Below are positions 55,065 through 62,971 of a stretch of 64,000 nt of DNA, one piece after another; positions within the stretch are counted from its first letter, which is position 1, and each line of letters opens with the position of its first letter. The position numbers were made by a program, and so were the translations under genes. The stretch comes from an uncultured Lachnospiraceae bacterium. GTDB lineage: Bacteria > Bacillota > Clostridia > Lachnospirales > Lachnospiraceae. Location of the stretch: contig CAMWCA010000005.1 of assembly GCA_947172705.1 (NCBI GenBank), positions 22,952-86,951 on the forward strand, read 5' to 3'. The notes under the pieces are model-generated. The model was not told where the DNA came from and did no database searches. It was given only the letters and a program-made list of their open reading frames with translations.

Positions 55065-56741
55065 ATGGATATAGTATATGTTTCATATAATTCAGAAAAA
55101 TGGATAAAAAAATGTTTTGAATCATTATTAGATTCTGAATATGATTTGAGCAAGGTTTCTGTTTATGTTGTTGATAATGGGTCGACTGATGGCACGGTAA
55201 GGGAATTGGAGAATGTAAGGGAAAAGTGTTTACCCATAATAAAGGATTTTGAAATAATTGAATCAAAGAAAAATCTGGGATTTGGCGGCGGTAACAATCT
55301 TGGCGCCAGACAGGGTACAGACGAAATATTATGTTTCTTTAATATAGATACGGAACTGTATCCTGATACATTGTCACAGTTGGAGAAAGAAATTCAGAGA
55401 TCAGATGAGCAGTCCGCTTTGTGGGAACTTCGCCAGTTCCCATACGAGCATCCTAAAATGTACGATCCTTTAACACATGAAATTTCGTGGAGCAGTGGAG
55501 CAGCCTTTGCGGTCAGACGTAGTATTTTTGAAATGGTTAAGGGATTTGACGACGCGATATTTATGTATGCTGAAGATGTCGATCTGAGTTGGAGAATCCG
55601 CAGTTTTGGATATAAACTGAGGTATACGCCTAAGGCAACAATCAAACATTATTCCTATCAGGAAGCCGGAGAAATAAAACCAAATCAATACATAAACAGT
55701 GTTATAAACAATCTTTTATTGAGATATCGCTTCGGAGGAATACATGAAGTGCTGGCAGGGCATTGCCTGTTTTGGAAATGTATGATGGGACCAGCAGCAT
55801 TCCCTAACTCTAAAAAACTTCTTTTGGGTAAATATATAAAGCATTTTGGTAAAATATTATATTTTATGAGAAGAGGATGTTGTGGGAGCGAAAAGCATAA
55901 AGTTGCCAAGTTTATAGGATATGATTATGAAGCAATCAGAGACGGGGCATTTTATGTTAATGAATTTTCAGAGAAGAAACCATTGGTGTCTATTATAGTA
56001 AGAACCTGTGGAAGACCACAAGTGCTCAGGGAAACATTGATCTCTTTAAGGCATCAGACTTATCCTAACATGGAGATTGTGGTGGTAGAGGATGGGCAGG
56101 AATGTGCAGGGACAATGATTCAAGAAGAGTTTGCGGATATGAATATTCTTTACTTTGCCACAGGGGATAAAGTTGGACGTTCGAATGCAGGAAACAGAGC
56201 GATGGAGATAGCACATGGTCAATACTTGAATTTTTTGGATGATGATGATCTTTTTTATGCAGATCATGTTGAGGTTTTAGTTAAGACCCTGGAGCAATCG
56301 AACAATAAAGCTGCTTATGCATTTGCATTTGAAACGCCAATAGAAGTACAAAGCAAAGATCCATATATTTATAAAGTTTATGATTATTTAGGAATCCATA
56401 AAACGAGATTTGAGAAAATTGAATTGTGTTACCATAATTATATTCCGATTCAATGTATTATGTTTGAAAAGAGTTTGTTTGAAGAGCATGGGGGATTTGA
56501 TGAAAGTTTGGATTCGCTGGAAGATTGGGATTTGTGGGTAAGGTATTCATTATATACAGACTTTGACTGCATAGAAAAAACAACATCGATTTATCGCGTA
56601 CCACACGTTCGTTTAATTAATGAAAAACGTCAAAAAGAATTAGATGATGCACTTGTAGTAGTCAGAGAAAAGCATAAATCATATATGCAGCATATTAGTG
56701 TGTATGATGTGGCGATGATGTATCAAAACCAAATAAGATAG
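55065..56741 (+). CDS. Bifunctional double GT2 glycosyltransferase
   Basis: 558 residues with two complete GT2 domains. Domain 1 (1-290): YVSYNSEKWIKKC, VVDNGSTDGT, NLGFGGGNNLG, FFNIDTELYPD and FMYAEDVDLSWR, the rhamnosyltransferase-like subgroup. Domain 2 (about 305-558): VSIIVRTCGRPQVLRETL, VVVVEDG-like turn, GDKVGRSNAGNRAM, FLDDDDLFYADH and LEDWDLWVRYS, close to the protein at 45664. It probably adds two alternating sugars of the polymer exported by Wzm/Wzt. Confidence 0.88.
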   Translation: MDIVYVSYNSEKWIKKCFESLLDSEYDLSKVSVYVVDNGSTDGTVRELENVREKCLPIIKDFEIIESKKNLGFGGGNNLGARQGTDEILCFFNIDTELYPDTLSQLEKEIQRSDEQSALWELRQFPYEHPKMYDPLTHEISWSSGAAFAVRRSIFEMVKGFDDAIFMYAEDVDLSWRIRSFGYKLRYTPKATIKHYSYQEAGEIKPNQYINSVINNLLLRYRFGGIHEVLAGHCLFWKCMMGPAAFPNSKKLLLGKYIKHFGKILYFMRRGCCGSEKHKVAKFIGYDYEAIRDGAFYVNEFSEKKPLVSIIVRTCGRPQVLRETLISLRHQTYPNMEIVVVEDGQECAGTMIQEEFADMNILYFATGDKVGRSNAGNRAMEIAHGQYLNFLDDDDLFYADHVEVLVKTLEQSNNKAAYAFAFETPIEVQSKDPYIYKVYDYLGIHKTRFEKIELCYHNYIPIQCIMFEKSLFEEHGGFDESLDSLEDWDLWVRYSLYTDFDCIEKTTSIYRVPHVRLINEKRQKELDDALVVVREKHKSYMQHISVYDVAMMYQNQIR

Positions 56742-56754
56742 GAGAATGGAGAAA

Positions 56755-58178
56755 GTGGAATTTAATTCTATAGAATATATATTTTTCCTGGCTTTTGTAT
56801 TTTTTCTATTTTATTTTTTGGATAAAAGATGGCAGAGGGTATTGCTGCTTGTTGCAAGTTATGTTTTTTATTCTTATTGGAATGTAAAATATTTGTTTCT
56901 AATTGTGGGTATTACTTTGATATCTTATGAAACGGCGAAATTAATTAGCAAGAACACTAAAAATAAGAAAAAAATTTTAATTGGCGGCATTACAATATTG
57001 GTTTTTACATTATTTATTTTTAAATATTTTAATTTTTTCATTAATATTATTTTTGACATCGCTAACACGGATAAATCTAAGATCGGAATTGATTGCTTTA
57101 ATATTATTTTACCTGTTGGGATATCATTTTACATTTTCCAGGCAATTAGCTATGTAGTAGATGTATACAAGGGGAGTGTTCTGGCGGAAAAAGACATATT
57201 AAATTATGCCTTATATATAACGTTTTTTCCGCAATTGGTAGCGGGTCCAATAGAAAGAGCAGAGAATATAATTCCGCAATTTAAGAAAAAGCATGATTTT
57301 GATTATGAGCAGATAACAAATGGAATGATATTCATTGTATGGGGATTGTTTAAGAAAATGGTAGTTGCAGATGAATTAGCAGTATACGTGGATACTGTTT
57401 ATGGTAATGTAACTGCGTATACAGGTTTTACATTAGTAATTGCGACTATTATGTTTGCAATACAGATTTATTGTGATTTTTCAGGATATTCGGATATAGC
57501 AATAGGCAGCGCAAAATTGTTTGGTGTTGAGTTGATGAAAAATTTTAATGCGCCATATTTAGCAAGCTCTATGCACGAGTTCTGGAAAAGATGGCATATT
57601 TCGTTATCACAGTGGTTAAGAGATTATATATATATTCCACTTGGCGGCGGACGTAAAGGGAAGATAATGAAAAATATAAATTTGTTAATTGTTTTTCTGA
57701 TCAGTGGTTTGTGGCATGGTGCGGATTTGACATATATTGTATGGGGGGGGGGGTAAACGGGGTAGCTGAAATAATTGAAGGAAACATAAAGATTAAACGG
57801 AAAGGCTGGGTATATAAAAGCGTTGGTGTTGTAGTTACATTTTTTATATGTTGCTTTGCGTGGATTTTTTTTAGAAGCAATACGTTGGAAGATGCAAGAT
57901 ATATCGTATTCCATATTACTGACAACATAATGCAGTTTAAACAATATGTTTTTGAAGGGTATCAGAGAATTGGCCTGAATATGTATAAAAATATTCAGCT
58001 AATAATATCAGTCACTATTTTATTTGCAGTGGATGTTTTACAGAATCATGGTATGGATATAGGGGATATCAAAAAGTTACCCGTAATAGTAAGATGGGGA
58101 GTATATTTGTTTTTTGTGTTATGTATACTGCTATTTTCACGTAAAGGGGGTGTAGAATTTGTATATTTCCAATTCTAG
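56755..58178 (+). pseudogene. MBOAT O-acyltransferase, frameshifted at a G11 tract (probable phase-off state)
   Basis: Two frames together encode one AlgI/DltB-like membrane-bound O-acyltransferase of about 473 residues. The 5' frame (to the TAA at 57754-57756) holds FNSIEYIFFLAFVFF, FPQLVAGPIERAENI, the HEFWKRWHISLSQWLRDYIYIPLGG core and SGLWHGADLTYIVWG with the catalytic H321. The 3' frame continues after the tract as VNGVAEIIEGN with the last helices, ending at 58178. Eleven G residues (57743-57753) put a stop directly after WGGG. Nine or twelve would restore WGGVNG or WGGGVNG, matching the usual WGxxHG element. GTG 56755 fits the family start and a GGAG 10 bp upstream; ATG 56746 is possible. 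A sequencing error in the homopolymer is an alternative. Confidence 0.88.
57743..57753 (+). repeat. G11 homopolymer, candidate slipped-strand switch
   Basis: Eleven consecutive G residues inside the MBOAT coding sequence, one codon after the WHGADLTYIV segment. It is the longest guanine run in the window. G9 and G12 are in frame; G10 gives a stop after eight further codons; G11 gives an immediate TAA. Confidence 0.95.
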
Positions 58179-59127
58179 GATAAAGCTGCTTGTGAAGGTG
58201 GCTGTTTTCTTAGCCTTATTATCCTTGACCCTGAATTTATGCAACAAATTGTACTTGACCAAAAATGTTTGCGATAATGAAGGGATTGTGAAATTTGAAG
58301 ATATAAAACCCGAAATTATAATTTCCAATACAGGCAATAGCCATGGATTATATGGATTTAATTATGAGGAATTGGGGAAGGAATATAATTGTTTTAATTT
58401 TGCTTTGACAAGTCAAAAGCTTTCATATGATTATAATTTAGTTTGTAATTATGAAGATTATCTTGCGGACGGTGGAATTATGTTTATTACGGTGTCCTTT
58501 TTTTCAATTTATGGGGAGGATGAAGAAGAGCAGGAAATATTCGAAAGTACAAATAGAAGGTATTATAAGATTCTTCCCCCTCATTTGATCAAGGAATATA
58601 ATTGGAAAGAGGATGTAAAACATCATGTTTTTCCAGTAATTAATGATGAAGAAGTATTGAAAACATTTGTAGAGGGAAAACAGACAGGAGAAGTTTATCA
58701 AAAGTTTTGGTATCAAAATGCAGCGGAGACAGGTGATTTAGAAGATAATGCCCAGAAAGCATACGAAAGACATTATGTTACGAATGGAAATATTATAAGC
58801 AATAAGAAAGTAAATAAAAAAGAGTATAAAGCATTAACAGATCTTATTACATTTTGCAAGAGCAGGGATATACAGCCTGTACTCATAACAACTCCATATA
58901 CCCATGAATATAAAGAAAGAATAGGGCAAGATTTTTTAGATGATTTTTATATGCGAATAGAGGAGATTGCTGAGCAGAATGATGTTGAATACTATGATTA
59001 TTCAGACGATGGAAGGTTTGCTCAGTACCCGCAGTTTTTTGTGAATGCTGATCATTTGAATTATAATGGGGCATTAAAATTTACAGATATAGTAAAAGAA
59101 GAGATTATTGATCAAAGAATACAATAA
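58159..59127 (+). CDS. SGNH-type acyl-transfer partner of the MBOAT protein (DltD/AlgJ-like)
   Basis: 322 residues: an N-terminal membrane anchor (10-28) and an extracytoplasmic SGNH-like domain. NTGNSHGLYGF has the candidate nucleophile S61, and NADHLNYNGA has D298/H299, giving the Ser-Asp-His set. MBOAT/SGNH pairs such as DltB/DltD or PatA/PatB move an acyl group across the membrane and onto a glycan. It overlaps the MBOAT 3' end by 20 bp, so its translation probably depends on coupling. Premature termination in the phase-off state could reduce it by polarity. TTG start with AAAGGGGG 8 bp upstream. Confidence 0.8.
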   Translation: MYISNSRIKLLVKVAVFLALLSLTLNLCNKLYLTKNVCDNEGIVKFEDIKPEIIISNTGNSHGLYGFNYEELGKEYNCFNFALTSQKLSYDYNLVCNYEDYLADGGIMFITVSFFSIYGEDEEEQEIFESTNRRYYKILPPHLIKEYNWKEDVKHHVFPVINDEEVLKTFVEGKQTGEVYQKFWYQNAAETGDLEDNAQKAYERHYVTNGNIISNKKVNKKEYKALTDLITFCKSRDIQPVLITTPYTHEYKERIGQDFLDDFYMRIEEIAEQNDVEYYDYSDDGRFAQYPQFFVNADHLNYNGALKFTDIVKEEIIDQRIQ

Positions 59128-59141
59128 AAATATTTTTATTT

Positions 59142-59184
59142 AAGGAGCTGACTGGCGGTACAATAATAGCGCGGTCAGCTCCTT
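59142..59184. terminator. Hairpin between convergent genes, probable bidirectional terminator
   Basis: An 11-bp perfect stem (59142-59152 with 59174-59184) with a 21-base loop sits in the 80-bp gap between the plus-strand SGNH gene and the minus-strand acyltransferase. No clean T-run follows on either strand, though the left flank is A/T-rich. Position and stem argue for a terminator. Confidence 0.55.
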
Positions 59185-59207
59185 TGGGAACTGATAAATG
59201 GCTTATC

Positions 59208-60290
59208 TCATTTTTTCAATAATTTTTCTACAATTTTTCTTACGGGTTTTTCAATAAATATATCTGTGAGAAAACCCATAACCGATGAAAGAATAATAGA
59301 CAGCACCATCAGTATCCAAACATTGATGGTATATCCTTTTTGAAGAAAAACATGAATTAACGTTTGCTGAATTACAAATCCAAAGAGAAACATCCCATAT
59401 GAAATATCCCTCTTATTTAGCATCGCAAAAATAGGGTTCTTCACTAATGCCAGAGATAAAACCACATATGGAACACAAAAATATGCTGCTATGTAACAAA
59501 ATGGTGCCGGCAAATGAGCAAGAGCAGCCGCAATACAAATTAAAATAACTGCCATCTGTATATTTAAAATTTTCTCCATTTGACAGGCGGCCAAAAAACT
59601 ACCCACAAAAAAATATGGAATAATCTCTAATGAAGTAGAAAGAAAATCTATCATAAATTGCACGCTATACGATGGTGCAACAAAAGTATTAGTAACACTG
59701 CATGTCCAATAATACCATATTACCCTTGCTGCAATAACAAGTAACGTACAGATTCCATAGTACCATTTCTGCAATTTAGCAGGCAATCTTTTCCCTATAC
59801 TAAGATAAACAGGAATTATTAAGTACAATAAAAATTCAACTGGCAAGCACCAAAGAGAACCATTAACCGCTCTGGATGCAATATTGTTTTCAAACACACC
59901 TGGCAATGAATAGTTTATAAAAAGAAAGCAATTTTTCAAATAGTGTTTAATAAGAGGATTTGAAAAATACTCTTTCATAGAAAGGCTTGTTACTAAGGGT
60001 CCCACGGCATATACAGTCAGTAATATACAGGCAATTAATGCTGGAAATATGCGAAACACTCTTTTTACAATATAAGGCAAAAATTGCGGCTGGCGCATCC
60101 AACTTTTTGTGATCAAATATCCGCCAATAGAAAGAAAGCATGCCACCCCAAATCCATGGACAGGGCTCCACATAAGGATGGGCGCACTTTGTCCTGTCAG
60201 CACATACATATGTCCTATAATTACTGCACCCCCCCCAACTAGCCTGATCAGCCCGAAATTGTTACTTCTTTCTGATTTTGCAATATTCAT
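59208..60290 (-). CDS. Acyltransferase-3 (OafA-like) membrane protein, copy 3, with in-frame G8 tract
   Basis: About 360 residues, ten transmembrane segments: NNFGLIRLVGGGAVIIGHMYV with the catalytic histidine, HGFGVACFLSIGGYLITKSW, RVFRIFPALIACIL, KRDISYGMFLFGFVIQQ. Nearly collinear with copy 2 at 44457. Codons 19-21 are GGG-GGG-GGT, part of a run of eight G (C8 at 60229-60236 on the plus strand), where copy 2 has Gly-Ala-Val. The present length is in frame. Loss of one G gives a stop three codons later; gain of one gives a truncated product. The frame is open upstream of ATG 60290, but the extra residues do not match the family. Last gene of the minus operon. Confidence 0.9.
   Translation of the reverse strand: MNIAKSERSNNFGLIRLVGGGAVIIGHMYVLTGQSAPILMWSPVHGFGVACFLSIGGYLITKSWMRQPQFLPYIVKRVFRIFPALIACILLTVYAVGPLVTSLSMKEYFSNPLIKHYLKNCFLFINYSLPGVFENNIASRAVNGSLWCLPVEFLLYLIIPVYLSIGKRLPAKLQKWYYGICTLLVIAARVIWYYWTCSVTNTFVAPSYSVQFMIDFLSTSLEIIPYFFVGSFLAACQMEKILNIQMAVILICIAAALAHLPAPFCYIAAYFCVPYVVLSLALVKNPIFAMLNKRDISYGMFLFGFVIQQTLIHVFLQKGYTINVWILMVLSIILSSVMGFLTDIFIEKPVRKIVEKLLKK
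60229..60236 (-). repeat. G8 homopolymer (C8 on plus strand), candidate slipped-strand switch
   Basis: Eight consecutive G residues on the coding strand at codons 19-21 of acyltransferase copy 3. The present length keeps the frame open. The closest paralogue has mixed codons at this place, so the run is not required by the protein. Confidence 0.92.
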
Positions 60291-60349
60291 ATTATATTCA
60301 CTCTTCCTCCATTTCAACTTTATTTTTAACACCGTGTAAAATGGCTTAT

Positions 60350-61267
60350 TTATTGCTGAGATAATGAAAATTCCTGAGAGCCAGATTGATAATATTTATC
60401 TTGATATTGGATGATCAGAGAAACAGTTCCGGCGGAGTCTGGTAATTGTTCTGTTTCTATACCACAACAGTATCCGGACTCAGTATATAATGGATCATTT
60501 AATGTACGCACAACGTCTGTTCTGCATGTTTTAATTGCTTCAACGGTAACGCTTGAACCATTATTTCCTTTAAATAGTACAAAATATTTGGTATCTTCAG
60601 GGGGAATGGAATCTAAAGTTGCCCATCCGCTGACTTGCACATATTCTGGTTCGCAGGCAACATTTACCCATCCATTGACGGCATTATCTTCTGTTTCGGG
60701 TATACTGAAATTGGGGATAATGTTACAATGGGGAGTATAGTTATATAGATGTATACCTTTCTTTTTAAATGCATAGTTGGTTTGTGAAATGCCCTTTGTT
60801 TTTTTACCATCTTCGATGTAGATATAAATATCGTAAATATCATCTGGCAAATTTATAGTTGAAAAATCTGCCCAAAATTGATTGAAACTTCCGGGGATGT
60901 CTTTCCATTCTTTGAGAGTATTATGAATTTCATCATAAAATCCCCCGCAATCTGCTGTAATATAAGATCCTTTTTTCCCCTTAAGTATAAGAAAGGTATG
61001 CGTATCAGCATTATCTTCCGAGGATGGGATAAAAGCCCAGCCAGTACAGCGCATTGTTTCAAATAGATTATCATCTTCAAAATATTCGAAGGGATTCATA
61101 TATAAAAACACGTGGGTATCACAATTATAATCTTCAAAATCTATCTTTTTTAACTGTAGCTCTTCATTTAAAAAATGCGCTACGCATTTATTTAGTGAGA
61201 CATATACTAAAATTATAAAAAGTAGAATTGCGACACCTATAAATAGCTTATTTTTTTGTTTCGACAT
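60350..61267 (-). CDS. Membrane-anchored protein with two repeats of a 'GWA' beta domain, unknown function
   Basis: 305 residues. One N-terminal transmembrane segment (8-24) anchors an outside domain with two related units. Unit 1 (about 72-168) has CTGWAFIPSSEDNADTHTF, LILKGKKGSYI and LPDDIYDIYIYIEDG. Unit 2 (about 209-302) has VSGWATLDSIPPEDTKYF, VLFKGNNGSSV, CRTDVVRTLND and VSLIIQYQDKYY. The same pattern closes the methyltransferase at 51461. I do not know a named family for it; a glycan-binding or recognition role would fit the locus. AAGGAG precedes the ATG. It lies 13 bp after the sulfatase-like gene and 59 bp before acyltransferase copy 3. Confidence 0.78.
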   Translation of the reverse strand: MSKQKNKLFIGVAILLFIILVYVSLNKCVAHFLNEELQLKKIDFEDYNCDTHVFLYMNPFEYFEDDNLFETMRCTGWAFIPSSEDNADTHTFLILKGKKGSYITADCGGFYDEIHNTLKEWKDIPGSFNQFWADFSTINLPDDIYDIYIYIEDGKKTKGISQTNYAFKKKGIHLYNYTPHCNIIPNFSIPETEDNAVNGWVNVACEPEYVQVSGWATLDSIPPEDTKYFVLFKGNNGSSVTVEAIKTCRTDVVRTLNDPLYTESGYCCGIETEQLPDSAGTVSLIIQYQDKYYQSGSQEFSLSQQ

Positions 61268-61280
61268 TTTTTATTCTCCT

Positions 61281-62693
61281 TTATTTCGGATCATCTGTAT
61301 ATTCCAGGTCAGTTTCCATTTCATGATTCAATACATATTTTATGGTATTAATACCTGAGAGATCCTTTATATCTTCATGCGCCTCACCTTTATAATAAAT
61401 TGCATTTAAAATTTTTTCGCTTAAACTCTTATGCGTGATTCCGAAACGATTTCCGTGATCAGAGCACAGGATAATAATGCTCTCAGGATCATCTTTAATA
61501 ATGTGGTTAATTCCCTCTTTCAGACGACTGTTTAGCCATTCAATTTCTCCAAGATAACTTTCCGAATTTGTTCCGTCTTGATTAAAATAGTCAGTTGGCA
61601 TATTCATACTCCCATCACTTTTGAAATAATATGGATGATGAGGCGCCTTTATATAGATCATGACAAATTCAGATGAATATGGGTTAATAGTCATGGTTTG
61701 TAAGTCGGTAAGTGTATCAATAATTTTTTGCGCTGCTGCTGTATTATTTTTTTGAGCACTTATAAATAAAAAAGTATTTTTTAATGCGATAATCTCAAAG
61801 CTTTCTCCATCTGCAGTTTGTGCACCTCCCTGGGAATCTATCGTTCCCTCAAAACCAAGCCATTCTGTTTCCCCGATTCCTCTGCTTGTATACTCATTTT
61901 CACTTAAAATGTTGTGCAATACTCCGTTCTTACAATAATTTTCCAGTTCAACTACTGTACTATCGTTATTTGCAACATAATCTAAAGACATTAAATTGGA
62001 TAATATGATATGTGTCCCGTTTGAATAATTAAAAGAGTTTTCTGAAATATTAAATCCATTTTGCATTAAATAATCTTTGAATTCTGAATTTTCGTAGCCG
62101 TACTCTTGCATGAGCTGGTCAAAACTACCATATTCATCACACAGTATATAGTAAATATTTGTTCCATCCTTTTGATTACCTGGGGATTTAACTTCGCTAT
62201 GTACTATAGAATTTTTATTTGCGATAGAAGTTATTTTTCGAAAAATCGTAGGAGATGCAGTGACTAAATTTATTATTATTAAACCCGCATAAACTGCACA
62301 GACTATTTTTATTATTAGCATAAACTGAGCAGTATATCGTTTGGCTAAGTATCCCAACATAATGGCTAAAATGACATCCATATAAAGCAAATGCCAATAT
62401 CTGACTTGGGGGAATATTTTTTGGATCAAAGTTAAAATAATTGAAAAATTAGTAAATAACATTGCAAGAATGATACTGAAAACGCTTGCAGCGCAAATAT
62501 GCCGATATAGCACACATCCCAATAAAAATGATAAAAGAGCACATCCTGTAAAAACAGCGAAGGAGCTCAAAGATTCTGCGATATTTACTTCTTTAACGTT
62601 TACAGAATATAAAAAGATAATGAAAAAATTCCATGAAAAAAGAATAGCAAATATGCAGGTTGAATATTTTTTTATACTATTTTTTTTGTTCAC
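61281..62693 (-). CDS. Membrane sulfatase/alkaline-phosphatase-superfamily transferase-like protein
   Basis: 470 residues. Four to five transmembrane segments (residues 12-145) followed by an extracytoplasmic domain with sulfatase-fold motifs. These are YYILCDEYG (D186/E187, metal), NGTHIILSN with candidate nucleophile T227, HHPYYF (352-357) and IILCSDHGNRFG (D412/H413). This architecture is shared by phosphoethanolamine and glycerophosphate transferases, so it may put a phospho-substituent on the glycan; a hydrolase role is possible. GTG start with AGAGGA 8 bp upstream. It heads a three-gene minus operon and has a divergent paralogue at 62972. Confidence 0.82.
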   Translation of the reverse strand: MNKKNSIKKYSTCIFAILFSWNFFIIFLYSVNVKEVNIAESLSSFAVFTGCALLSFLLGCVLYRHICAASVFSIILAMLFTNFSIILTLIQKIFPQVRYWHLLYMDVILAIMLGYLAKRYTAQFMLIIKIVCAVYAGLIIINLVTASPTIFRKITSIANKNSIVHSEVKSPGNQKDGTNIYYILCDEYGSFDQLMQEYGYENSEFKDYLMQNGFNISENSFNYSNGTHIILSNLMSLDYVANNDSTVVELENYCKNGVLHNILSENEYTSRGIGETEWLGFEGTIDSQGGAQTADGESFEIIALKNTFLFISAQKNNTAAAQKIIDTLTDLQTMTINPYSSEFVMIYIKAPHHPYYFKSDGSMNMPTDYFNQDGTNSESYLGEIEWLNSRLKEGINHIIKDDPESIIILCSDHGNRFGITHKSLSEKILNAIYYKGEAHEDIKDLSGINTIKYVLNHEMETDLEYTDDPK

Positions 62694-62779
62694 TTATGTC
62701 GTCCTCTTTTTTGATTAATTTTTAATACATCCTATAAATTGTATGTTCTTTATAAAGATACTAATTGTTTTGAAATGTA

Positions 62780-62816
62780 GTATATGTTTTCTCAAAACAT
62801 ATACGTTTTGAGAAAA
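62780..62816. repeat. Two overlapping perfect inverted repeats
   Basis: Repeat 1: 11-bp arms 62780-62790 and 62794-62804 around a 3-base CTC loop. Repeat 2: 12-bp arms 62787-62798 and 62805-62816 around the 6-base spacer ATATAC. They share 62787-62790 and 62794-62798. The second has the geometry of a tyrosine-recombinase core site (arms of 11-12 bp, 6-bp crossover), but it could equally be a dimeric repressor operator or alternative RNA hairpins. Confidence 0.9.
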
Positions 62817-62878
62817 AGAAATTGGTACAATCGATATATAAAATTAATGAAAAAAGAAAAAGAAAAAACGGAATTTTC

Positions 62879-62907
62879 TTGATTATTTAGCGGTGCTATA
62901 GTACAAT
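62879..62907 (+). promoter_or_regulatory. Sigma-70-type promoter for the right-hand sulfatase-like gene
   Basis: TTGATT (62879-62884), a 17-bp spacer and TACAAT (62902-62907), matching consensus at 4 and 5 of 6 positions. The predicted start near 62914 gives a leader of about 58 bases with GAAGAGG before the GTG at 62972. Confidence 0.6.
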
Positions 62908-62971
62908 TAATTAGGTTTATGGATTTTTATCTTTCTCATAATTTATAGTATTTGAAAGAAGAGGTATACAA

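Larger units (their letters stand above)
62694..62971. promoter_or_regulatory. Divergent intergenic region with homologous leaders
   Basis: 278 bp, strongly AT-rich, between two diverging paralogues. It contains overlapping inverted repeats at 62780-62816 and a good plus-strand promoter at 62879-62907. For the minus operon I see only a weak -10-like TATAAA (complement of 62749-62754). The last 50 bases before each start are alignable with each other when read toward each gene, so the duplication included the leader. Confidence 0.6.

Noticed and set aside
57711..58178. Reading frame that starts upstream of the G11 tract, as an independent small membrane protein
   Set aside because: Its first 14 codons are a shifted reading of the conserved MBOAT WHG region and it lacks a ribosome-binding site. 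It is the 3' half of the MBOAT gene.
62787..62816. Inverted repeat as a Rho-independent terminator
   Set aside because: The stem is AT-rich, no T-run follows, and the site lies between diverging genes with nothing to terminate.
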